Origin: Heterobilharzia americana
Taxonomy: Eukaryota > Platyhelminthes > Trematoda > Strigeidida > Schistosomatidae
Reading direction: 5' to 3'
NCBI GenBank assembly: GCA_944470555.2
Contig: OX104127.1
Location: 31,077,661-31,141,660, forward strand
Length of the DNA stretch: 64,000 nucleotides
Under the pieces are notes generated by a model. The model was not told the DNA's origin, searched no databases, and worked only from the letters and a program-made list of their open reading frames with translations. Position numbers and translations under genes: made by a program. Positions 10,791-20,644 of the stretch are shown in pieces; within the stretch, counting starts at the first letter, position 1, and every line of letters starts with the position of its first letter.

Positions 10791-12399
10791 ATTTTTACTT
10801 AGTTACAGCATCCATGCAAAAATAAAGGCAAAAAAATACTATCTGCATTATTAGTACTTTAAACGATAAAGTCCAAATAGTTCTAGTGATGAGAAAGGCT
10901 GAATGAAAGAGAAAACTTAGGACACCAGTAACTAATGAGTAAGTAATAGGATAAGTTTATTCTCAACTAATCAGCCTGCTGTATTAAGCGTATTACTGAT
11001 TATGCAGAAAGTTGGAATATCCATTCCTAATTTGAATACCGCAATCAAAGTAAATTTTGGAGCAAGGAGATATTGCGGTACTGGATGCCAGCCAGTTAGC
11101 AGGGAGTGGTAGACCTAGTCTCTTTTTGCTTTTTATCCCTCATCAGTAAGGCATACCTGTGATCGAGAGGAAACTGATGTCCTCTTTGTGGCCACTATTT
11201 GTGCTACTATATGCCGGAAGTCAGAGACTTGACCAATCAGCTATTCAACCCACAACTAATCTACTGTAGGACAAATACCATGTTAAATACATTCCCAATG
11301 GCAGGGAATTTCCAGCGAGAAAATTTTTCAAGCCCTCTGCTTTGGTGTACTGACCAGCATTATATAAAAGCTTCGCAGACAAAAGCTATAAAAGTTGAAC
11401 TTTTGACCACTCTAGGTTTCTTCATAATAAATGTTTCATCATTTCCACATGTGGTACCTACTTATAGAAAGTGAAAGTTATTTTAGCTTTCCGTTCCACT
11501 GTAAGTAGAAATTTGGATTAAGTTTGTTTATAAGTTGCTTTCAGAAGGCTTTTGACAAAGGAGTTATGAATTGTTCGGAGGTATTGATTCAGACCAGTTT
11601 TCCGTAAAATCACATCTTCACTTTTAGCTGTAAAAAAACATTCCTGTCCAATTGGTTCCAGTTTTTTTGCACAGAGAGTTAGTCATATAAGTTATCAACT
11701 TTAAGAAGACGTCCAATTTATACAGCTATAGCTGGTTGTTCATAAATGGAAGGTATAAGCACTGATGGCTGAAATGGTCATAGCAGCTGGATCAACTACT
11801 TTCTGCTTCAGTATGTACTCTGTTTATCTAGTCATGTGGTTATCAAATGTTGACGGTTTATGTTTATTCGAGTCTTCAGCTCTCAACCTAGAGTAGCTAT
11901 CGAGAACAAACACTTTCTGCCACATAAAATCTTATTCGCTTATTGATACAACTCATTTGATCATTACTTCTGAATTTGAGCATAGCCTTAAAATATTTAT
12001 CTGCCATAATACAAGATTGAAAAATCGTATAGTTTTGGAATTAAGTTACTGAATCAGCCAACTGTCCTTATTCATTGGTTTTAGGTGAGGTAGTTGGCAG
12101 TAGGAAATTTTACAGAGAGTCTTCTTGTTAATACTTCTGACAGCAGTTTTCCGAGGATGTGAAATTCAGGAAAGGTTTCACAATGAATTCTTCGAAATGC
12201 TATACCAGGCAGATGAAATCTTTCTCTAGATTTCCTTTGAATTTAAATTGTAGTCTGCTTTTAACCAATGACTTTGTTAAATTATAAGGCGCCATTTTGG
12301 CAGTCTTTGGTTGTTCTTCTTGAGACAAATTAGTACACATTGGAAGTATATAATGTTAAGATCTTTAGCCAGTTAGTTTAATCGCCTTGTGTGAAACGT
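10791..12399. other. Unassigned AT-rich gap
   Basis: About 1.6 kb. A 91-codon open frame at 11199-11474 shows no recognisable motif and is treated as chance. No repeat family seen elsewhere in the window was recognised here. Confidence 0.35.
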
Positions 12400-12730
12400 C
12401 TTAGGCTGACCTGCAGTTAATAGCCTGAAGGTAACTGCTAACCATCCAGGCAGCAACGACTGAAATGCCCGAGTGCCACCGCCTAGCCGCAGAGGGAAGA
12501 AGCTGGTATTAGTTTAGTAATGAATGTGCAATTCAACTGGATTGGGCGAGATAACCCAGGCGGAGAACTGGCTGCTGCCCCCGATAAGAAGATAAAGGTA
12601 GTTAACCGGGTTATTAAAGCCTTCTCTGTTAGTTGGAATGCATGCTGATGTGTACGCCCTTTTCATGCACATGCGCCTAAAGAGAACGCATTTCCACGAA
12701 CCTAACGTTAGACTGACCCGAAAAATCAAG
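12400..12730. other. GC-elevated block of unknown origin upstream of an RTE copy
   Basis: This stretch is visibly richer in G and C than its surroundings (runs such as GCCACCGCCTAGCCGCAG and CAGGCGGAGAACTGGCTGCT). It ends about 190 bases before the RTE leader at 12918. A 71-codon minus-strand frame (12514-12729) crosses it without a known motif. It may be a remnant of another transposon leader or LTR. No second copy was found in the window. Confidence 0.35.
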
Positions 12731-12917
12731 AAAAACCTAGGAAACTAAAATATCAAACAGATTATTGAAGACAATACACAGAGATTATATGTATACAGTA
12801 AATTTTGTTTCTACTAAAGTATTCAAATTTGTAGACGAACAAAATTTATGAAGCAATTCACCATAAATTTAAATATTGACGCATCAGTCAACAGAATTAT
12901 ATATACATATATATATA

Positions 12918-15520
12918 CTAGCCAGTCCTAAGCGCGGATAAAGAGGTAAGACTGGGCATACAGCTAGCAAACTTACCCCGAAAAACCAATCCAATCACCA
13001 AAGAAAATTCAAACAGCAGAACGGATATAAGAAATAAATACAAATTTACTCCTCGTTAGAATCAAGGAGATGAAATGACGTCTCTTGGTTATAGCCTTCG
13101 GCAACCAAACTGACTGATACATCTTCTCTCGATGAAAGCAAAAGTGAAAAGGGAGAAATGGAATGTCCATCAATGTTTGAAGCTGGCTTACAAGGCGGCC
13201 CACATAGCAAAAGCGATGAAAAGGTATACCACAGAAGTGCTAGGCAGGTATTCTCCGAAGGCACATAGAATAAAAGTGGAATCTCCGAAATTGTGAACTA
13301 AAAAGTCAATAATCTACGACGATACTCACACCAAAAAGACAACCAGGAGCATGCTGTGACTGGGAGTGGCTATCATGATGTCCCCAGCAGCATCGGAGGC
13401 TGTCGTGCAGTGGAAACCAATCTCCTTCACCATAAAGATTATGACAGCAAGATGCATTCAACTGGAGAGGAAGGAAAGTCACAATCTTGCAATGCTACGC
13501 TACCTACAAATAATGCAGTCCAAAGAAATAAGGAGGAATCTCACAGACAACTGCAATCAGTGCTCGACATGACCCCAACCTAGGTGGCAACATCGAAATT
13601 CTGATGGTTGGGGTGACATGAATGCCAAACTGGGAGCAGATAACACAAAAAGAGGACGAATCATGGGACGAGTGGCACTCGGCGAAATGAAGCTGATCGA
13701 GGAGAGGAAGATATTGAAACAGAAGATGAACCTGCGTAATGGAGTGCAGGGATGAACAAAGAAAACAGGACATAAATACAACGTATAAAACACTGGACAA
13801 AGAAGCGAACAAGAGTGCACGCAAAGAAAAAACACACTTCTATGACACACTTCCAAGTGAAGCAAAACTGGCTGCTGGTAGGAAAAACCTGATAAAACTA
13901 TATCAAATAACCAGGTTATTATCTGGGATGGAAGAGATCACCTTTGATGAATCCAGTGAGAGATGGTGATGGAAACCTAGCTATCAAAGAGAAGAAACAA
14001 GGAAAACAATGAGATGACCATTATAGAATCCTCTTGAATCGACCATCACCACCAACTACAACTCGTCTAGAAATAGCACCAGCAGCCCAGCCACAGAAAT
14101 ACCAGTGAACACAAGCCCTCCGATATAAGTCGAAGATGTGAAAAGCATAAAGTTGCCAAAATCCTGTGAAAGCATGAGGAACAGATGGAATTCGTCCAGA
14201 AGCGCTGAAAATAGACGCAGAGACAACAACGGAAATCATCACATCACTATTGCAGGTTTGGATGGAAGGGGGGAAGAAAGGAAAGGAAAGGTAAGGTAGT
14301 CTTCAACTGGAAGAACGGCTACCTTGTTAAACTTCCAAGGAAGGGGGACCTAAATCTTTGCAGAAACTGACGCGGAATCATGCTCCCTCCCTGTCCACCC
14401 AAAGCAAGCAAACTATTAGGACGCATGATACTGGAGAGACTAAAAGATGCTCTCCACTGAAAATTACGACTGGGATAGACTACATCCAGGAAGTACAAAT
14501 CATCTGCGCATCAAATTGCAACGCAACGCCACGCTACGCATCATCATAGAACACAGCAGAGAATGATAGTCAACTCAACTCAAACTCAACTTCATCGACT
14601 TTGAAAAGGCCTTGGATTGAGGCGTCGACAGAGAAGTAATTTAGCGGGCAGCTGATTCAACACCACGGTTTCAATGCCACAAACATTCATCGACCTCATT
14701 CAACAGCAGCTACATGCCATGCTATATGATGCTACATGTCAAGTGATTCTCAATGGAAAGCTCAGCTCTGTGATGCCTCCGAAGTGAAGTGAAGTGAAAT
14801 GAAGTGAAGCGAAGACAGGAGTGAGACATGCTTGCCACCTACTACCACCGATCATCTTCCTAACTGTGGTCGAATGGACTGGACTGCAGGGGAGTGGAGT
14901 GGAATGGATCATGTAACAGGCAACTGTGGGGAGCGAGAATAAAGGCATACACTGTTTGACCGATGAAAAGCCCTGAGAAGAAGATTTGGATTCCTCCAAC
15001 AATGACGATCTATGTCTAATATCTTATCACACAAACTCGAAGATCTACAGGCGAAAACCAACAAGTTGTCAGAAGTGGCGAGATAGTGATGATATCACTT
15101 CCTTCAGGTGAACGTAGAGAAGACACAGTTGATGAAGATAACCAACCAACCAACCAACCAACCAACCAGCAACAACTACAACAATGACAACAAACAGCAA
15201 TCACTATCAACGGGAGAGATGTGAACGAAGTAGTCTCTTTCAACTACCTTCCTAGTCAGCATCGTCTCAAACACTGGTGGCACAGATGAGGATGTCAGAG
15301 TCGGCATCAGAAAGACAGCAAGACAGAGCTTCATCAACCTGAAATCCGTGTGAAGGAGATCTGCTGCACTGCACTCAGGATAAAGCGTGAACGAGATCCG
15401 GATTGTCAACACTAATTCAGTCAAGTAAGTCAGTGCTTGTATGTGATGTATGAGTTACGAAAAGCATTTCCAACAAACTACAGGCATACAGGATCAACAG
15501 CTGCCACCTACGCTCACTCA
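12918..15520 (+). mobile_element. RTE-clade (SR2-like) LINE, heavily decayed copy
   Basis: Starts with the RTE leader (TAGCCAGTCCTAAGCGCGGA) that is also seen at 26340 and, inverted, near 59400. Decayed endonuclease (GDMNAKLG-like region near 13610-13640), linker, RT (FIDFEKALD-like residues near 14595) and C-terminus (LPPTLTQ-like near 15500) follow in the order of the fuller copy at 26311-29655. It contains frameshifts, tandem duplications such as repeated GAAGTGAA near 14780-14810, and an AACC microsatellite near 15140-15168. The true 3' end (AACCCAAGGG) is missing. From about 13360 onward it lies in the large inverted repeat. Confidence 0.75.
15140..15168. repeat. AACC tetranucleotide microsatellite (left arm)
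   Basis: Tandem ACCA/AACC units inside the decayed RTE. The counterpart in the right arm (21058-21091) appears longer and is preceded by an expanded TTG tract, so the arms differ in repeat number here. Confidence 0.85.
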
Positions 15521-15702
15521 ATATAAGAAATGTGCGAAATATGTTGCTTAGTGTCATGAGTTGTTGTAAACCTTTCCCGCCGATCTGCAGTACTTACTAG
15601 TCAATTCAGAGTGACCCAAACACCGACCACGCGTTTCGACCATTTGGAGCCTAGCTAATCGGTGGTGCGCACTAACTGAATAATCTCGAAGAGGTGAAGT
15701 GC

Positions 15703-15981
15703 TCAAACCACCATAGTTCTGGTTAGATACTTGAGTGAACTGGTCATGCCTAGGATTAAATCAGATGCATGTAAATTAGGCAATCCGTGGTGAGAAACTT
15801 CACTGTAGTTTTTCATGGAAAACATAATATTCAAACCATATAATGTAACCTGCCTGACAGCACGGACTGTGAGTTTTGAAGGCATTTGATTTCTTGTGTA
15901 AACAGCATGAACAACTGGAATAAAAAGGGATCGAAAGTAGTTTGGATAACGCTTCAGACATATGCAGATGATAGATATCAT
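15703..15981 (-). other. 92-codon open frame in left inverted-repeat arm, unknown
   Basis: Starts MISIICICLKRYPNYFRSL and includes VRAVRQVTLYGLN. It lies in the non-RTE part of the arm and is duplicated exactly at 20246-20524. The VRAVRQVTLYG stretch faintly recalls the VRAVLLYGCETW signature of some schistosome LINE C-termini, but the residues after it do not convincingly follow. No host function is suggested. Its perfect conservation between arms more likely reflects recent duplication than selection. Confidence 0.25.
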
Positions 15982-16085
15982 ATGTTTAAGATGTAACTAG
16001 CATGTAAAGCACTCTGTTTGTCTTATAGGTGGTGTTTAGTGCGAACTGGAATCAGGTGGAGGATCACCAGATAGCTAAGAGGGCC

Positions 16086-16130
16086 GAACAGCTATTTCGT
16101 CCTAGTGTGTGACTGACTCCTCAGCAGTTC
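16086..16130 (-). ncRNA. Hammerhead-ribozyme-like motif (left arm)
   Basis: On the minus strand: GAAC, then CTGAGGA (core box 1), a stem-loop closed by GTC/GAC, then GAAA (core box 2) and TAGCTGTTC. GAAC and GTTC can pair as stem I. Both conserved boxes are intact. The counterpart in the right arm is at 20097-20141. Confidence 0.5.
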
Positions 16131-16214
16131 ATACTCACTGCCAGCCTAGTGGATATCCTTACCATGTGTTACATAGATGCCTTAATGCATCGTCAAAATC
16201 TTCACTACCATATT

Positions 16215-16237
16215 GGTGTTTTACATTGTAAAACACC
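16215..16237. repeat. Perfect short hairpin
   Basis: GGTGTTTTAC and GTAAAACACC separated by three bases form a 10-bp perfect stem. The same hairpin is present in the right arm at 19990-20012. Function unknown. Confidence 0.8.
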
Positions 16238-18124
16238 GTGAATACAATATGACAACTTTTTAGCAAGATTTGAGATAGAGGATGTAGATTGATTCTTGAA
16301 ATTTTCACTTGCCTGTCAAAGTGGTTCCGAGGTAATTCGTTGTTTCCGTCATCTTGGTGCCCACTTGTGACTTAACTCGAGATAGGTACTTCATTCCACT
16401 GTTACATATCGCTTTTTTAATCCTGAAAGCTAAATAAAGTGTATTCCTATGTCAAATTATTAAACATAACTTTCATACTGCACACACGTTGATGAAATGA
16501 ACACAGCAGCTGGGGGTATAATCTATGGTATTTGTGAATATGTCTTCAGTACTTAGTCCGTATAAATATTAATTATTCTGGGAAGAAAAGATGGATCAGA
16601 TATCTGAAAAGTTTTATATGCTAAACGATTCACTCATTTAGATATTAATCGGTGATAATTTTGTGTGTAATAATAATAACAATAATAGTAGTAGCTTTAT
16701 TCCAGACTATATATATTTGATACTGTACGGAATTCTCAGCATGTAGTATTTCGGCAAATTAAGGTTTACACAATATTTCCAAATGAAATAATTTTAGCAT
16801 CTAAATATTGTTAATAGTAACATTATTTCAAGGAATAATATTCAACAATGAGTTACCGTTTAGTCTTAGTCTATTGTAAGGGCGCGTCAGTGCAGAGAGT
16901 GAATGAATGGAAAAACATGTATAAATTTGGCGGTGGTACATAATATGATTCAGAGAAATAACTAGAGGATTAAAATAAGTTCAAAATGAACAATTTGACG
17001 TTACATGGTCAGTGAAAAAGTTTCAGTATATGACATCTGTAGCCTAGGCAAGATAATGGGTACCAAGGGACTCTAGGCTGATATTAGTGAAATCACAATT
17101 GTAGCATTTATATTAATGACAACATAAGGTAAATAATGATTTTGTTAATGGTGAGCATTTTGAAATTCTTAGTTTCCTCAATTGTACCTTCACTTTTCAA
17201 ACCTATTCCTATGTTATCCATTTTCATGCTGACAATATTTTAGGTGGGTTGTTCATATACTTTATTATGAACAAACAGTTCGGCTCTTTCCGTTATTATC
17301 ATGAAGTGATGGATATCTGTGAACCTTTTAAAAAAATCGATTATGGAATGACGTTTGTTTTAATGTGTGCACTTATTTCCACTTATTTAACATACTTCAG
17401 TTTCAGTGAGTTATCTAAGCAATAAGAAAGGAACTTTCATAATTTTGAACCTTCTGTACCAATGTCATTGCTTATATGAATGAAATATACGTAAATAACC
17501 CTGATGAAATGCTCAGACATCATTCCGATATTTCGAATTAACTACCTTCAAAAAGATGAAACTGGTTTGCCATTCACAAGAAAGCTTGAAGCAACAAACT
17601 AGTGATATAATTTTTTACCAAAAATTAGATTTTTTTTCCTAATCTAGAAATGTACAGTTGGTAACTAGTTGTCCAGAACAAAATATGAACAACCTGAGAT
17701 TATGTGTATTTTTATTCAGTTGCTTATTGCTTTTGTTATCAAAGGAAGTCAAATGAAAAAGTAGTTATCATTTTTTTACATAGCACTCTGAATGTTTATT
17801 CCACACATATGCCTCTATCATAATAAACAAGTTTATGGGACACAACTTTTCAACGTGACGTAGTTGTATTTCTAATGTTTTTACTTTTGTGAACTTCAAA
17901 GCGAAAAGACAGTCTTTCTGACTAATCATCATCAATTAAAAACCTCTTGCAAGTTATCAAAATGCTGCATGATCATAATTTCATGACCATCTAAAACTCT
18001 CATAATAAGATACAATCTTATCTTACTTGGTGGAACTGAAGATATTCAAGTGTTCTTAAGAAACATGTCATCTTCGTTTATCCTTTTGAACTTTTCAAGT
18101 TTTATTAATTCATTGTGGTGAAGC

Positions 18125-18340
18125 TGGCACTCATACGTTTAGGCAGTTGACTCTTAACCGATGGGTTATGGGTTAGAATACTCTTCCCCCTAATCAAGTT
18201 TGAGTAGTTAGGTAGTCTCGTTAGCCCATTACACAAAAGTCATGGCCCATTGGCTACTGCATGAATGCATACAAGGATGTTTAGTGAGGTTCAGTTTCTT
18301 GTGATTCATCTTGCAGCATGATTGAAGAATATCTAATTTC
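18125..18340 (+). mobile_element. tRNA-like SINE remnant
   Basis: AGGCAGTTGACTCTTAACC followed by GGTTATGGGTTAGAATACTC resembles the anticodon arm and B-box of a tRNA, with a non-tRNA tail after it. The A-box region is degraded. It is a different head type from the Sm-alpha-like copies. Confidence 0.4.
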
Positions 18341-19125
18341 ATTTCAAACTTCAGCCTGACATTAAATAAATTTCATCTCTAAACTGTATGTATGCTCACC
18401 GATGAATTTTGATACAGTGACAATTTTAAATGTTCCACTAATTTTGCAAAATTTCCGACAATGGAAATGAATACTGTGAAGGAGCTGTGTTGAGTAAATC
18501 TACCAAAATGTGCCATTAAATAGGAGCTCTGTATTATGAAGCCTGTACAACCGTTATATCCTGTTATGTAAAACTTGCTTCACTGCCGTTTTTGGTAAGA
18601 CAAAAATTGGTGATGCGATAACAGTTAACTTGTTTTAATACTTATTTTCAATGAAGAATGGATTGAAGTAAATTAAATCTCCAAAACCGCTAAGATTAAT
18701 CGCTTGTCAGTAGGCTGATTAAAACACCACTATGGTTTATAAATTTATTTGTTCATTATTCCAGCAGCGTCATATTTATTATGTGCTAATAATGTCAAAT
18801 TTATCCAATTTTTTTTTCTTTTCAATTATTTCAGCCCAAAAAGCGGGAAGTATTCACTTTATCCGTAATGTAGATCCTTAATGCTATTGTCTCTTGAATA
18901 GTCTGTTAATTGGGCAACAATCTAGGAAAATAAATCCTGTAAACAAATTTATTATTAGTAGTATACTCGGTAATAATCCAGAATTAAAAGTTAGTGACGA
19001 TAGTGACGTTTTAGAAAATCATCATTAGTACGTGCTAGAACATAAATATTGGACAGCTGTTCAAGGCGTTCAGCACAAGCAAAACAAACCCATTGGACAT
19101 TTACATCAACACTTGTGACTGTAAT

Positions 19126-19195
19126 AGCAATAATAATAATAGTGATAATAATAATAACGACCATAATAACACTGAGTAATAATAATAATAGTTGT
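19126..19195. repeat. Interrupted AAT trinucleotide microsatellite
   Basis: Runs of AAT/ATA with interruptions (GTGATAATAATAATAACGA). Smaller tracts of the same type occur near 16670, 31740 and 37430. Confidence 0.85.
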
Positions 19196-19569
19196 TAGCA
19201 GAAGATAACACCATGTTTTGATTGTTATCCAAAATCAGTTCAAAATAAATTAAAGTGTGATGAAAATGGAATCAATGAATTAACTCTAGAACACCAAAGA
19301 GTATTTATTGAGAAGTGATTACGAAATTCTAAATGAGTAAAAATGAAAAGGAATTGGGGTAGTTCTCAATCTTTTTATTAAGTTTCCTTGGTCGCTTTAA
19401 ATAGGGAAAAAGTCTAAAACAACTTTGAGGGCTATTGGCTAATGTATGTCTAAAGGTTCATAGAAAAAAATTGTTGAACCATAATTTACTGCTTCAAATG
19501 AAGTTGAGTTTATGTATACATGCAGGCGACTATAATGATAAACACGAAGAAATATTTTATTAAAATAAA

Positions 19570-19735
19570 TCGATTGCTGGTCACAGAAGCTGAGGGTTGT
19601 GGGCTCGATCCCTGGTAGGGACATAGGTGCTCACTGCTGAGAAGTACCGTTATAGGAGAAGGCGGCTGTCCAGTGGTCCCAGGTCTCAACTATTCCTCCA
19701 ACTAATGTCAGTCTATGATGAGTTATCTTACTATT
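19570..19735 (+). mobile_element. Sm-alpha-like SINE, truncated head, degenerate hammerhead
   Basis: The B-box-like GTGGGCTCGATCCCTGGTAG is at about 19599-19618. Then comes a hammerhead-derived stretch (CACTGCTGAGAAGTACCG) whose boxes are mutated, and the family tail CCAACTAATGTCAGTCTATG. The tail is shared with the copies near 7290, 39480 and 53560. Confidence 0.55.
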
Positions 19736-19989
19736 ATTATTATTTGTCCTTCACGTTGTGATGATTAATAATTTGACATAGGAGTACACTTTATTTAGCT
19801 TTCAGGATTAAAAAGCGATATGTAACAGTGGAATGAAGTACCTATCTCGAGTTAAGTCACAAGTGGGCACCAAGATAACGGAAACAACGAATTACCTCGG
19901 AACCACTTTGACAGGCAAGTGAAAATTTCAAGAATCAATCTACATCCTCTATCTCAAATCTTGCTAAAAAGTTGTCATATTGTATTCAC

Positions 19990-20012
19990 GGTGTTTTACA
20001 ATGTAAAACACC
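19990..20012. repeat. Perfect short hairpin (right-arm copy)
   Basis: Same 10-bp stem and 3-base loop as at 16215-16237. Being palindromic, it reads the same in both arms. Confidence 0.8.
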
Positions 20013-20096
20013 AATATGGTAGTGAAGATTTTGACGATGCATTAAGGCATCTATGTAACACATGGTAAGGATATCCACTAGGCTGGCAGTGAGTAT

Positions 20097-20141
20097 GAAC
20101 TGCTGAGGAGTCAGTCACACACTAGGACGAAATAGCTGTTC
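20097..20141 (+). ncRNA. Hammerhead-ribozyme-like motif (right arm)
   Basis: CTGAGGA then GTC, a loop, GAC, GAAA and TAGCTGTTC. GAAC (20097-20100) and GTTC (about 20138-20141) could form stem I. Stem II is short (3-4 bp). It is identical in layout to the left-arm copy. Sm-alpha ribozymes have the same order of boxes. No tRNA-like head is evident just upstream. Confidence 0.5.
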
Positions 20142-20245
20142 GGCCCTCTTAGCTATCTGGTGATCCTCCACCTGATTCCAGTTCGCACTAAACACCACCT
20201 ATAAGACAAACAGAGTGCTTTACATGCTAGTTACATCTTAAACAT

Positions 20246-20524
20246 ATGATATCTATCATCTGCATATGTCTGAAGCGTTATCCAAACTACTTTCGATCCC
20301 TTTTTATTCCAGTTGTTCATGCTGTTTACACAAGAAATCAAATGCCTTCAAAACTCACAGTCCGTGCTGTCAGGCAGGTTACATTATATGGTTTGAATAT
20401 TATGTTTTCCATGAAAAACTACAGTGAAGTTTCTCACCACGGATTGCCTAATTTACATGCATCTGATTTAATCCTAGGCATGACCAGTTCACTCAAGTAT
20501 CTAACCAGAACTATGGTGGTTTGA
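20246..20524 (+). other. 92-codon open frame in right inverted-repeat arm, unknown
   Basis: Exact protein-level copy of the frame at 15703-15981. No domain recognised. Its flanks show no promoter or splice signals that would support a gene. Confidence 0.25.
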
Positions 20525-20644
20525 GCACTTCACCTCTTCGAGATTATTCAGTTAGTGCGCACCACCGATTAGCTAGGCTCCAAATGGTCGAAACGCGTGG
20601 TCGGTGTTTGGGTCACTCTGAATTGACTAGTAAGTACTGCAGAT

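Larger units (their letters stand above)
13360..16466 (+). repeat. Left arm of a ~3.1 kb inverted repeat
   Basis: The sequence recurs in reverse complement at 19763-22890. The open frames mirror each other: the 92-codon frame at 15703-15981 (minus) is identical at protein level to 20246-20524 (plus), and frames at 13504-13824 and 14021-14242 differ from their partners by a single residue each. The arm holds RTE sequence to about 15520 and about 950 bases of unassigned sequence after that, so it was copied as DNA and is not just two RTE insertions. Inner edge near AAATTATTAA at 16466. Confidence 0.9.
16467..19762. other. Spacer between the inverted-repeat arms
   Basis: About 3.3 kb of AT-rich sequence not shared between arms. 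It holds a tRNA-like SINE (18125-18340), AAT-type microsatellites (near 16665-16694 and 19126-19195) and a SINE with a degenerate hammerhead (19570-19735). No coding sequence was recognised. Confidence 0.6.

Noticed and set aside
11199..11474. 91-codon plus-strand frame
   Set aside because: No motif, splice signal or similarity to other parts of the window was seen.
13356..13583. Plus-strand frames of 68-75 codons as host genes
   Set aside because: They are pieces of the decayed RTE endonuclease region, and their mirror images in the right arm are just the duplicate.
15016..15424. Minus-strand frames in the RTE (82 and 75 codons)
   Set aside because: They are antisense shadows of the RTE and its microsatellite.
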